DNA from: Ilyonectria destructans | Taxonomy: Eukaryota > Ascomycota > Sordariomycetes > Hypocreales > Nectriaceae | Length of the DNA: 64,000 bases | Assembly (NCBI GenBank): GCA_020740775.1 | Contig: JAHEWK010000001.1 | Coordinates: forward strand, 124,001 to 188,000 | Direction of reading: 5' to 3' | Shown here: positions 22,526 through 34,721 of the stretch, one piece after another | Layout: each line of letters opens with the position of its first letter | Position numbering within the stretch: position 1 is the first letter of the stretch | Program-made: the position numbers and the translations under genes | Notes under the pieces: model-generated | What the model was told of the DNA's origin: nothing | Seen by the model: the letters and a program-made list of their open reading frames with translations, nothing else | The model's database searches: none

Positions 22526-23974
22526 CTAACTACTTAAAGACCAATCTGTAAACAACCCAGTATCAGACTTATCATCGTTATTACTACTATCTCCATCGCT
22601 TCCTCCTTCCTCCTCCTCCTCTTCTTCCTCTTCTTCCTCTTCTTCCTCTTCTTCCTCTTCTTCCTCTCTATATTCATCATCACTTTCTTCATCTCCGCGT
22701 ACTTGATCTGTATTGCGGAGGGTGCTTAGCCCCTCTGCCTCCCAGATACAGTCTGACCAGAGCTGCATTGAAATACAGCGCTGAGATCCAGATAATCCTC
22801 GCCCTAGAATTCCCCTTACTATAGACGGCGATAACTGCAAAAGTCGAAGCCAAAAGCAGAGGCAGCGCTTCAGTTCTTTCCTATAGAGGCATTCGGAAGA
22901 TTGCTTCGCAACCAGCTCGAAGGGCGCCTTATAAGGACGATCTGGAAACCTGCTCCGAAGCCACCTCCTCAGGCAGACATCGGTACCCCTTACCGTCTCG
23001 CCACACCGGTCCAAGAGACAGTCGAGTGCCGCCATCATCAACGCCAGCCTGCGCTCATCTCTTGCCGGACTGTAAAGTATTTCTCCGTCGAGGTGCCCCA
23101 GTCGTAGAGGCCGATCAGGCGTGCGGAGAGGCAACTCGGCGAGCGAAACGAGGACATCGAGCCTTGCGTTCGCGAACGTCGTCTGCTAGCCAGTGCGCCG
23201 CATCCAGTTCGTCAACAGATCTGACGATGCAGGTACCCCAGTATCGTACAGTATGGGGGCGCCGTTTTGCCCTTCCAGCTGCTTGCGCTCTTCGGTAAAT
23301 AGTTTCTGCGCAAAGTGTTTGATGGAATTGGGGCTTGCCTGTAGGAGAAGGCTATTGTGAACGAACTCTTGACCGAGCTGCTTATTATTGACAACAAGCC
23401 ATGACCTCCGAATATCCTTTGCAGTCCAGCTCTAAAACGCTAGGCCCTCTTTAATGTGATCTCGCAGCCAGTGGTGTTTCTGTTGGCCAGCAGCAATCCG
23501 GATCTTGTCGTGATGGCAGGCCTTTAGGTGCGTTGCAAGGACTTTCTCGCTAGTAGAATGAAGACTGCAGTGCTTACAAGCAGAACCCGTCTGAATTGCG
23601 AGGTGCAGGTGAGGCCTAGAGCCATCGGGTCGTAGAGGCAGGGTATCCGGATCCGGGAGGTTAAAAGAGGCAATTAGGGGTTTGAGACTATAACGAGCAG
23701 ATTTCACAACATTATGCTTATCGCCTGGATGTCGGGATGCGCGTTTGGGGTGGATGGCAAAGCCACATTGGATACAGATAATAGCCGGCTCCGGTGCGTT
23801 ATAGTGTAAGCCAAGCTTCTCAAGCTTGGTAAGTTTTTGCAGCTTCCTCGGTGATAACGTAGGAAGGGTTTCTGTTGTGCGGGTAGTAAAGTCAGCTATA
23901 GTAATGCACAGAAGCAGGAAAAGATTATAGTTAATACAGGTATTGAATTCTTCAGCATCTGTCCATCCAGACAT
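22526..23974 (-). pseudogene. OrsD-domain (DUF3505) protein, copy A, nearly intact
   Basis: One minus-strand frame of 483 codons with just two nonsense codons: at 23432-23434 (GCG-TTT-TAG-AGC) and at 23135-23137 (ACT-GGC-TAG-CAG). The first fits a mutated Gln; the second fits a mutated Trp in the expected R-T-G-W. The domain begins near residue 62 with AIICIQCGFAIHP and has a His-rich turn, a second CKHCSLHS and ACHH, giving the two-finger layout of OrsD. A Trp/Arg-rich part (LTNWMRRTG) and a run of more than 20 Glu (22605-22665) follow. It is probably the N-terminal part of a mobile RecQ-like ORF. The two stops suggest light RIP. Confidence 0.7.
22600..22668 (-). repeat. TTCCTC microsatellite coding poly-Glu
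   Basis: A run of CTTCTTCCTCTTCTTCCTC units on the plus strand gives an uninterrupted glutamate tract on the minus strand, within OrsD copy A. Confidence 0.8.
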
Positions 23975-24105
23975 TTCCAGAGCTCAGCTTATTAAAGGGG
24001 GAAGTCTTCACGCTTGTTTAATGACCTCTACAGGGTTGGCACAGGCCATCGTGTTGGAAACGCGCTGCATTTCGCGTTTGTACTTAAGCATCCACGCTGA
24101 ATCTA

Positions 24106-24191
24106 GAAGTGCGGCGCATTTCTGGAAGCAAAATGGGGGGGAGAGATCTAAGGGCTGTAATTGGTGCAAAACAGGAAGTGCGGCGCACTTC
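24106..24191. repeat. Pair of 17-bp palindromes upstream of OrsD copy A
   Basis: GAAGTGCG-G-CGCACTTC at 24175-24191 is a perfect palindrome. The copy at 24106-24122 has one C-to-T change. They lie 130-220 bp upstream of the OrsD frame start and could be regulatory or element-end sequences. Confidence 0.6.
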
Positions 24192-24309
24192 TGGCGTACA
24201 TGCTTGAGTAGGACCAGTCCAATATATCCACAGTACCAGCAGCCTGCGCCTCCCCGACAGCCTGTTACTCCTTAAGAATAGCAGACTCTTAAGAATGCAC
24301 CCCATCGAT

Positions 24310-26870
24310 ATCGTCTAATTTCCAGATCCCTCGAACGAATAAATTAGAACTAAGCTCCTTTAATACTTTCTTTTATTTATATAGATATATTAAGCAGGCT
24401 AATATCTCAGTTAAGATACTTTTAGCCTTTTTAATATTCAGATTGACTTTTTACTAAGCCTCTATATTCTTAATTACTATAGAAATTAATATAAAAAGAA
24501 TAAATAGAGTATATAGAACTACTTATAAAAGCTAGCAATATTAGAACTATTATATAAATAACTTAAGCTTATATATTTACTGCACTATAAGGATTTCTTA
24601 GATATACAGTAAACTAACTGCTTCTTAAAGTAGTAGAAATAAAGTATAATTTTATAACTTTTAGAGGTAATAACTTATATAAGAATAGAATATTACTCAG
24701 TCTTAATAGATTTAGAAATATAATCTGATATAATAATTAGCAGAATATTTATAGATTTAAATTGGATATATATATAAAAATTAGAGGAATAATCTTATAA
24801 TAGGCCTTAAGAATAAGAACTAATAGAGGGGAGATATTATATTACAGCCTATATATACCTGAAGTAGGTAGCAGGCAGTTAGAATTAATAGTATTTTAAT
24901 ATCTATAATTTTCAGCTAATTAGAATAAAATTATAGAATTACCTTTATAATTCTATAATTTCAGATTATTAGATTACTTACATAATTTAATAATCTATTT
25001 AAGTATATAGATAATAAGAGTAATATATATTTCTAATAGGTAGCTATTTAGCTTTTAATATAATTTAGTTATCTTAATTATCTTAACTTACTATATATTA
25101 CTATACTTAACTATTACTAGATATAATATTTACTCAGTAAGTAATATTTTAATCTATTTACTAATATAAATCTATAGTTTATCTACTAATAATCTATTTT
25201 CTACTTACTCTATACTATATATATAGCAGGCTTAAAATATAACTATTATATTCTCTATATAGCTAGTTTATTTATCTCTTCTATTTTAGCTTATTATTCT
25301 ATTTATACTGCTACTCTTAAGCCTACTTACTTTATAAATTAAATAAGTAGCTTTTTCTTTTTTAATTCTTATAAGTATCTAATTAGTCTTTTTTTATTTT
25401 TCTCTTTTTTTTTACCTTAAATTAAACTCTTATTAATATTAATAGTAGCTTTATATTTACTTCTATTAGCTTTTTATTTTTTTACTTCTTTTTTTATTTA
25501 CTTCTTAATTAAAAAAACGCCTCTTTCTTTAACTATATAAATAAAATTACTACTTTAATTTATCTTCTATATTCTATAATAGATAAATATTTATAACTCT
25601 AAAGTTCTATATATAATACTCTTTTTCTAACTCTTTTAAATACTACTTACTCTAATTTTAATTATCTTATAGTATTTATATTTACTAACTACTCTTATAA
25701 GCTTTTTTATTATTCTTAATTACCTTTTTTTAACTTATCTTTCTTACTTTTTATATTTTATTTCTTAAAGTTTTACTAACTCTCTTTATTTTATCTACTT
25801 AGCTATTTCTTATTTTATTTATTTTGTATAATCTTTTTCTGCTTCTTTAATATTTATTATTCTAGCGTTTAAATACTCTTACTTTAAGCTGCTTTATATT
25901 TACTACTTTATACTTTATACTTTTTTCTAATTATAGTCTATTTACTCTACTAACCTTTTATAGTCTATTTAGAAAATAGACTGTAGTATTTAACTTTTAT
26001 AATCTTTACTTATTTTTTATTTATTTCTATAGTTTTTTTAATCTGCCTCTAGCTCTATTATATCTTCTTTAAATTTACTGAAAACTGTTATTTACTGCTA
26101 TATCTTATTACTATTTCTATATTATAAAAATAAGCTAAATTTCTACCTTTCTAGCTGCTTATACTTTTACTGCTACTATTAACCTCTTTTAAATTTAACT
26201 TTCTTTATACTATAAGTATATTAACTGCTTTTTTATACTATTTATCTTCTAGTTAGCTTAACTTTTTATCTTACTCTATAGTATATTATACTTTTTATTC
26301 TTAAGTATTATATTATAACTTTATATTTAATAGTATTCTTATTATTTTATAGCCTTTAACTCTTAATATACTGTATTTTATTTATATTTATACTCTTTTT
26401 TACTTACTTTATCTTACTTCTTCTATATATCTAATCTATTTTATTTAAATAGTAAATACTATTTAGCTATTTATCTATTTTAATATTAATATATTTACTT
26501 TATTTTAAATCTCTTTTTACAGTTATTAGTCTAGCTTTCTATTTCTACTATTTTCTATCTATTAACTGTATATTATACTATTAAAATCAGCCTTATAAAT
26601 ATTATTTCCTCTCTATTTAATAGTTCTATTTAAAACCAGCTTAATTTACTATAATCTATATTATACTGCTAAATTTTATATCTATACACTTAAATCTTTT
26701 TTTAATCTGTAAATAACTTTAATAATTTATTATATTTACTGCTTTTCTTTTTATAATACTAAAAAGTATACTATTTATATTAATTTTTTTTTTTTTAGCT
26801 CTACTTAATATTATTAGAGAGATTAAAGCTATATAGTATTCTCAAATAGTAGAGATAAACAGTAAGTACT
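24310..26870. other. AT-rich RIP-type block
   Basis: Extreme AT richness with pyrimidine-biased runs on the plus strand between 25300 and 26800 and practically no ATG. It presumably holds decayed retroelements on the minus strand. No domain could be recognised. Confidence 0.5.
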
Positions 26871-27770
26871 ACATCCAGCACCAGAAGAAACAGTAGCTGA
26901 ATAATAAGATTATTACATACTGATCTCTGCCTAAAGCTTCAATTTAACCCTTCTAACTTCAACCCTACTATCTGCAGTTAATAACTCTGCTGTCTGCAGT
27001 TAATAACCTTAAGATAGAAACCTTATTCTATACAATAAGATATAAGAGAGATATCTCCCATCATTAAGAGACTAACTTCCCTTCCAATAATTATCCAATC
27101 TTATTAACTCTTATTATAATAACTATTATCCGTAAAGCTCTATTTAAGGACGACCCTACATATTAGGGATATACAACTAGATACCGGCACGATATTAAAT
27201 ATCTCTATAATCTAAAAGACAACAGGGAAAGAGGCAAATTTAAAGCCTATAGAAAATTCCTTAAAGAATATAGGCTTTTCAGCCACTTGCCTCATTATTT
27301 AGAATGCCTAGATATAAGCTAATAGATTATATTAGCTACTTTTAGATACAATCTATTTTTTGACGATAGGGATAGAGTCGACTTATAAGGAAATAGAGTT
27401 ATCGGTATCGACCTTAGCTACATCCGGATAGAGAAGGCCGCGCTGCTGAAGTTAGCTAAAGACTTTTAAGATAGCAATAAAGATAGAAGGGGCTGGAGGT
27501 TTATTGAGGAAATTGGCGGTAAGGCGTATAAGCTCTGGTTCCAGGAGCTATTGGGTTGTATTGAGCTGGTATGGATACTAGCCAGCTAGAGTGCTGGCTA
27601 GAGGGCGGATTCGGATGACTTAGATCTTAAGGCGTTCTGGTTATAAGTTGAGTCGTGGGATTTGCAGATTTAGATATTAAGGTTAGAATGAGTTGAAAAA
27701 GTTAGATAGAATTCCGGCAGAAGAAGAAAAAAGCAGCTTGAAACTTAAACTTAGGCCTTAGCAACTGTAA
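26870..27770 (+). pseudogene. Less-degraded island: unknown protein remnant
   Basis: Within the AT-rich block this stretch has near-normal composition. In the plus frame from about 27100, with stops only at likely Gln or Trp codons, it reads KALFKDDPTY, RYRHDIKYLYNLKDNRERGK, FRYNLFFDDRDRVD, NRVIGIDLSYIRIEKAALLK and RRGWRFIEEIGGKAYKLWFQ. The text is plainly coding-like, but I cannot assign it to a known transposon or cellular family. It ends near 27700 in a basic stretch. It has no open start and is not functional as read. Confidence 0.45.
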
Positions 27771-30700
27771 TATGTATAATGAAAATACAGTAAATTTAAA
27801 TGTTAGGTTCCCTCATTAAGGGGCTATTTATATTATAATTTATAAGTTTAATTTTATCTTACTTTACTTATACTCTATATTATATTAATAATACTGAAAA
27901 TCTTTTTTTACCTACTTACTATACTAATTATATAACTAAATTTAATAATAATAAAATAACTTATTACTATATATTTTATACTCTTTTAGTTCTTTTTAAT
28001 TTTATTAAATATTAATTAAATCCTTTTTCTATATACTGCTATAGCTATTTTATTACTTAATATACTATATTAGAATTATATTTAGTTAATTTTATTCTCC
28101 TTCTATATCTCTATATCTAATAGTTATACTATTTTTATACTATATATACTCTATAAATACTATATAATATTCTAGCTGCCTTTTATATTAAGTATCTTAT
28201 TTATTATTTAGTCTATTTCTATACTATTCTTATTATTATTAATACTAGCTATACTTATAACTTACTTTATAATTAGCTTTTAGATTTTCTACTTAAATTT
28301 AATTGCTATTATATAGTACTGCCTAATATTAAATCTTATTTTAATTTCTACCTATAGTAGATATATTATAATTAAGCTGAGTTATTTTATATTCTAGTAA
28401 TTTAAGTTACTATTTCTCTATAAGAATTCTAAATACTTCTTCTATAATTTTAATAACTTATATTTATACTGCAGTATTCTTTCTGCTAGTAGAAGCTATA
28501 TAATATATATAACTATTATCTATTTAATACAGTTAGATAGAAACTAAACTATCTTATAGCTAATTTTATAGATTATCTTTATTTTATTACAGTCTATTAT
28601 AAATATAACTTATCTATTATATAAAAAGATATTATATAGTAACTGCTATATATTACAGTACTATAATATTACTATTTTCAGTCTGTACTTTAACTGCTCT
28701 TTCTAAATATATATAAGTAGTATTAATTATTCTTAAAATATATATAGCTACTATATTTACTTCTATATATCAGTCTGCTTCTACGAATTCTTTTTCTTAT
28801 TAAATATAGATACCTCTATAGAATATATAACTTTATTTAGTTTAGTATTTAGCTATATATTCTTATTATTTATTATAAATAACTAGCTAGTATTAAGCTA
28901 TAATATACTATTAGTAATTTACTTTATATTAATTCTAAGCTTAATATAATTCTATATACTATTTAGTATCTTATTTAATAAGTTATCTATTTATACTATA
29001 ATCTTATAAGCTGCCTACTGAAAGTTATATACTAGTATATAATTCCTATTATATACTAGTATCTTATTATTATTAAATTAATATATTATTAGCAGTCTAT
29101 CTATCTTATTATAATATCCCTTATTATATACTATCTAGTTAATAATCTTATTTATTACTATATAAATACCTATATATATCTATATTTTATACTCCTACTG
29201 AAATTAATTAAGTATCTCTACTTCTATATAATTCTTCTTTAGTAATATATTTTTAAATTTAATCTTTAAAAAAAAAAGATAAATAAGCTATAATAGTACT
29301 ATTAGTATATCTATAAATAGATATACCTCTATATAGCCTACTAGATACCTTTAGATATCTATTACTATATAGAAGTACAGTATTATATTACTATATAATT
29401 TACTGCCTACTTATATCTTAATAGAAGCTATTATAAATTAAAATACAGCTTAATTAAGTACTTTCATCTTTATAGCTGCTAATTTACAGTATTTTAATTT
29501 TTACTCTTTATTATTCTTATTATTACTTAAGCTTTACTGCTAGTATTATTATTTCTACTAAAGAAGCTACTATTATTATTTAGTTTAATTTATCTAATAA
29601 TTTTATCTAGCTACTTATTCTCTAACTTATAAACTATATTTACTATTAAGCTCTATTATTTATCTATAAAGTATATTACTAGTTATATTACTGCTTTCTT
29701 ATAATCTATTTTATATACCTACTAATAGAACTTTAAATAGTAATATCTAATAGACTGATAGCTAGCCTATAATTTATTTTTTACTATATATTTAAATAGT
29801 AAGCTATTTAATTTCTCTAGCTAGATACTATAAAAATACTATAATATCTTCTTTAGTATATCTTTTAGTTACTAGCTATAACAGTCTACCTCTTAATTAA
29901 AGCTTTTATTTAATTATATAAATAGCTATAACTTTCTTATAGCTATTTTATCCTTAGGAACTTTTATCTTAATATTATTAGCCTTTACTTATATCTTTTA
30001 AGCTGTATTATAAATTTTAATTAAACTTTAATTCTTAAAATATCTTACCCACTTTATTTTCTTTACTTAAGTTAAGTTATAGTTAATATCCTTCTATTAA
30101 TTACTATATTTCTTTTAGTATCCTTTTTTAGTAATTTAATCTTACTGTTAGTAATTATTCTATCTATAATACTATTTATTACTATAGACTCTAATATTAC
30201 TTTACTATTACTATTACTATAAGCTCTAATAATTCAGTATCTTATATATTATATTAGTATCTATATTTATAGTTATATAGCACTATATTTTAGTCTATTA
30301 GAGCTATATTGTAATTCTATTTAGTAATAAATTAAATTCTTCTGTAATTATATTATATATCAGTATATATTACAGCTAAACTTACTATATATATTAAGAA
30401 TTAAAATTAGTTTACTTCAGTCAGCTAGTAGTTTAATTATAGCTGGATTATTCAGTAAGTCTATATTAATATAGTTTATTATATTCTTAAGCAGTTATCT
30501 TTTTACCTAATATATATAACTAAAGTAAGTCTTAATATTATTATCTAAATTTACAGTATACTAATATATCTTATATAGCAGAAGCTAATACTCCTTAATA
30601 AATATTATATATTTATCTATTTATTAGTTTTTTATATATTACTAATATAGTATTATAGTATTTCCAGTAATATAGCAGATTTATAAGTACCTTATCTTTC

Positions 30701-30930
30701 TTTTTTTAATATTATATATACTATATACTATAGATACAATATAGATATAGTTTAATAATAGCAACTTATTAAACTTCTCTATCTATACTTACTAATTATC
30801 CTATATAGATTTACTATAATTTAGCTGCTAACCCTTAACCTATAGTAGGGCTAACCCTAAACTATAACCAATTAGTATATACGCCTGGCGTATTGGAATC
30901 AGGCGTAAAAGCTCAGACCGCCTGACCCCT
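27770..30930. other. AT-rich RIP-type block up to the gene-rich region
   Basis: Same character as the block before the island. Minus-strand reading through stops gives Lys/Asn/Ile-rich text that may derive from a retroelement, but no motif is firm. The block ends abruptly near 30870, where normal DNA starts. Confidence 0.5.
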
Positions 30931-30959
30931 ATCTACACCAAGTTTCTACATCTAACGTC

Positions 30960-31425
30960 CTTCCAATAAAGCCTAGATCGTCGATTTCAAACTGAACCTC
31001 ATTCAGAAAACAATCCCAAAGCCTGAGTTTCCTGGCGTGAGCGATACCGAAGGTCTCAACTTGAACATCACGGTGCCAGCGAACGCAAAATCCATTACTG
31101 GAAGGGAGTCTTTCCCAGTGCTTGTTTTCATTCATGGAGGAGGTTTCGCTATTGGAGGCAACTGGTGGCCTCAATATAACGGCGCCAGAATTGTGAAGCT
31201 CTCACAAGACATTGGCAAGCCCATCATCTCAGTTAACATCAACTATCGCCTTGACGTCCCGGGGTTCCTCACCAGCCCTAAGCTCAGGGCCGCAGGTTAC
31301 AAGTCAAATAATGGCCTCAGGGATCAACGAGTTGCATTGGCATGGATCAAAGATAATATCAGGGGATTCGGTGGCGACCCAGGCAATATTACTGTGGCAG
31401 GAGAGAGCGCAGGAGGAGGTGAGCC
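30960..31425 (+). pseudogene. Truncated type-B carboxylesterase
   Basis: The frame holds the central part of a COesterase domain: SDTEGLNLNITVP, the oxyanion-hole region VFIHGGGFAIGGN, NYRLDVPGFL, and the nucleophile elbow GESAGGG with the catalytic serine. The N-terminal lid and the start are missing next to the AT-rich block. After GESAGG the homology stops at a possible donor (gtgagc at 31422), and nothing after it resembles the rest of the domain, which should add some 300 residues with the acid and His. It is therefore a gene cut at both ends. A complete paralogue-type gene lies at 53424-55131. Confidence 0.7.
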
Positions 31426-31921
31426 AAGACCCGCAAACCCGTGTTCAAGTCACGCCAAGAGATGGTCCCTAACACTGCACGTTTTGAAATATTTCAAAAT
31501 AAGGTTCCAGACACCCTTATATCCGGAAAACCAGGCTGCCAAGCCCCCAACGCACCTACTTCCACTTCGTCAAGTGCCCAGGTGGGTCACAGGATGCGAA
31601 GATGACAGCAATCGTGTTTACAGGCACCGCCCCGTCGTTCAGCGTTGGTGCCACTGTCTGGGCGCTGACGCACGACTCGAACAGGAGCCACGATTAACAC
31701 GCCACGAGTTGGAGGCACCGCCACCCAGCCCTGTCACTTCATCACAACCTCACCTCGTCTCACCTGGCCCAGGCAGAAGGGACGGATCCTCGGAGCTTTG
31801 GGATTGCTTACGAGAAAATGAGCCTGTTCGTAATACAGCTTCCAAAGATTCATCGGAGACGTCTTCGGTGTCACTTATATATTGCGATCGCGATGCAGGA
31901 TCCGGTCCACTTGCTTGTGTT
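31426..31921. other. Non-homologous DNA after the broken esterase
   Basis: An open frame continues to 31972 but is Pro/His/Arg-rich and unlike esterases, so it is probably chance. It overlaps the 3' end of the GH3 gene on the opposite strand. Confidence 0.4.
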
Positions 31922-34721
31922 CTACACACCAGTCCAGTAGACGTCCTCCTCCAACTCAAAGACCTTCTCTAGAACTTCCGCGCTGGGATCCGCGCTCCGA
32001 GAAACGATGATCCTGAAAACCCCCTTCTCAGCATGCCACTTCTCTTTCCATTCGTTCCAGTACGACAAGGCGTACTTGTCCAGGCTGATTTTGACCCATG
32101 CCGTCTCGCCCTTCTCCAACCATACCTTGGCGAAGCCCTTGAGCTCCTTACGAGGCCTCAGAGCCTTGCAATCCACGTCCGAGACATAAATCTGGACGAT
32201 CTCGTGGCTGTCCCTGTCTCCCGTGTTGGTGAGATCGATAGACACCTCGAATGACTGATCGCCCTTGCTGCCCAGCGTGACCTTGTCGGGGACCCTCAAG
32301 TTCGAGTACTCAAACGTCGTATAGGAAAGCCCATGTCCAAAGTAGAAGAGAGGGTCGTTTCTGAGCTTCTCGTAGTACCGGTAGCCAATGAACACACCTT
32401 CTCCGTAGTACATCTCGCGTAGCCCTTTACCCCAGCTTAGGAAGGCCGGCGTATCTTCAAGACGACGAGGGAACGTAACGGAAAGACGACCGCTCGGACT
32501 GTGGCGACCAAACAGAATATCGGCAATGGCGTTACCCGTCTCTTGGCCGCCGAACCAGGCATGCACGAGGGTAGGCACATCAGCTACCCAGGGCATAGTC
32601 ACGGGGCAACCGGACTGGTTCACGATGATCTGATGATGAATTAGCCATGTTGTGTTGATGGGCTCAACGAGGGCTTCGATGAGGGAAGCTAAATTGACTC
32701 ACGGTTCTTGGGTTGGCCTCCATGACCTTTGTAATTAGTTCGTTGATACCAGGAGGTAGCTCCAGGTCAACTCGATCCAGGGCCTCGCACTCGTAGTCGG
32801 CGTTCAACCCGGCGATCACGATCGGGACATCGACCTGCTTCGCCAGCTCGATTGCCTCCGTAAGTGCCACGGCGGGGTCGATCTTCTCGCAGCAACCGAT
32901 CCGTACTCCGCCGGCGTTCTGCGCCCCGTACCCAGGACGGATTGATTCATTCTTCAATAGAACGGAAATACGGTATGACTTCCCTTCCTCGGCTTCCAAG
33001 TCAGCAATAACCTCCATACTGGCTTGGTTGAACATTGGTGTTTGGAGCGTCTTCTGGGGTTGGCTGGTCCATAGATCGATTGCCTCCCTATGGTCAATGT
33101 AGAGACGAGCCTTGCCCATCACACAGAGACCTAGCTGCATGGTTGCTGTCTTCGTTGCCGTGTACGTCGTGTTGACGCGAAGCCAGTATGCGTCGGGGAC
33201 GCCTGCTGGGACGTTATCTGCAAAATACATCTGGGCCTCGGTCGTTGTCGTGGTATGGACAGCCTTGGGCGCAGGGTCGGCCTCCGGGTCCTCGGCATAC
33301 CAAAAGAGCTCATAGCTGGCATCACTTTTGCCAGGAACGCTGACGTTCTCAGTCAGGAGTGGTGTGAAAAGGTGGGCTGTGTGGACACGACGGTTAGGCC
33401 GAAGAGTGGTGGAAGTAATTTGGTTGATGTGACTTACAGTAGCATCCAATTGCCGTCTTGACGCGTTCGAGGCCAACAACGTCTTGGATAGCTTGTAGAG
33501 GCTTACTTATGTAGTAAGGAACAAGATCAGCCGACCCGCCGCCACTCACGGCAGGGTTCCTGATAGCAGGACCAATAAGGCCATACGTCTGGTCCGCCAG
33601 AGGGTCGAGCGGTAATACGCCCTTGTCGTTCTTGAGAAGAACGATGGAGCTGCGGGCGGCTTCGCGGCAGATCTCTCGCTTCTCAGGAGTATCACCAGAC
33701 TGGCTGTCGGCGCCTTTAGGGGTGTTCTCGAGTGCCGGCCTGACCTTGTTCACCAGGTTGAGGACGTTGCGGACTCGCTCATCAATGGTTTCCATCTTGA
33801 CCTTTTGACAGAGCAATGCGAGCTTCAGGCGCTCGCCTCTCCATCGCGTCGGACCCGGCATTTCTAGGTCCAGACCAGCGTTGACGGATTCTGTGGTACT
33901 GCAGGTGCCACCCCAGTCGCTCATTACCAAGCCATCCCAGCCCCATTCCTTACGCAGCAGCTGGGTATTGAGCCAGGGATCCTCAAATGTGTGAACGCCA
34001 TTGATGCGGTGGTATGAGCTCATGAACGACCATGGGTTTGAGTGCTTGACGGCCAGCTGGAAGGGCAATAGATGGGTCTCTCTGAGCGTCCTCTCAGAGA
34101 CGCGGAGGTCATCTTCCAAAGACATAGAAGACTGGTCATGTGCGGCATAGTGCTTGATGGAAACAGCAATGCCGCCTCCTTGGACGCCGTTGATATACGC
34201 CGAACCCATGAGGCCACTGAGGATAGGATCTTCGCCGAAGGCTTCGAATCCTCGGCCAATTAGGGGGGAGCGTTGCAGGCAGACCGTAGGTGCGAGCAGA
34301 ACCTGGCAGCCCTTCTCCTTGGCTTCAATGGCTAGTAGATCGCCAACGGATCGCATCAGCTTGGTATCAAAGGTTGCGCCCATTGCAGTCGCTGAGGGAA
34401 GCAGGACGCCTCGAGGCTGTTCCGTTGTCATGGTCAGCTAAACCGAGAAGTAGTCATTAAGTAAAGAGCAGTTGACTCACGCCATTGAAAAAGGATGTGC
34501 CTCGTGCGCCATGCGGTCCATCGGTTGTCTGTCGTATTGAAGTCAATGTGCAGCTCGATGTTCAGCGTTGACTCGACCCCATAACATACTGTGATGGAGG
34601 GAATACTCAATCGCTCGACAGCATGAGTCCCCCAAGTATCTCTGCCTGCCAGAAGCGAAACTTTCTCATCTAGAGTGAGGTTGGACAGCACATGCTCGAC
34701 ATCCAAGGGAGAAGAAGACAT
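31922..34721 (-). CDS. GH3 beta-glucosidase with PA14 domain
   Basis: Five exons: 34721-34590, 34528-34481, 34416-33438, 33376-32703 and 32629-31922, giving 846 residues, the usual length for fungal PA14-type GH3 enzymes. The start MSSSPLDVEH leads into LTLDEKVSLLAGRDTW. The sugar-binding TDGPHGARGTSFFNG spans exons 1-2, and IGRGFEAFGEDP and KHYAAHDQ follow. The nucleophile Asp is in GLVMSDWGGTCST (near residue 240). A PA14 insert covers about residues 390-560, and the C-terminal Fn3-like domain starts near FYFGHGLSYTTFEYS. It should cleave terminal beta-glucose. No signal peptide is seen, so it is probably intracellular. The acceptor of intron 2 could also be 21 nt upstream (34437). It opens the glycosidase cluster. 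Confidence 0.92.

Noticed and set aside
1..31000. Starship giant transposon with DUF3435 captain
   Set aside because: I looked for a tyrosine-recombinase-type captain and direct-repeat borders and found none; only classical transposon remnants are seen.
31426..31972. C-terminal half of the esterase at 30960
   Set aside because: The frame stays open but has no alpha/beta-hydrolase features and overlaps the antisense GH3 3' end.
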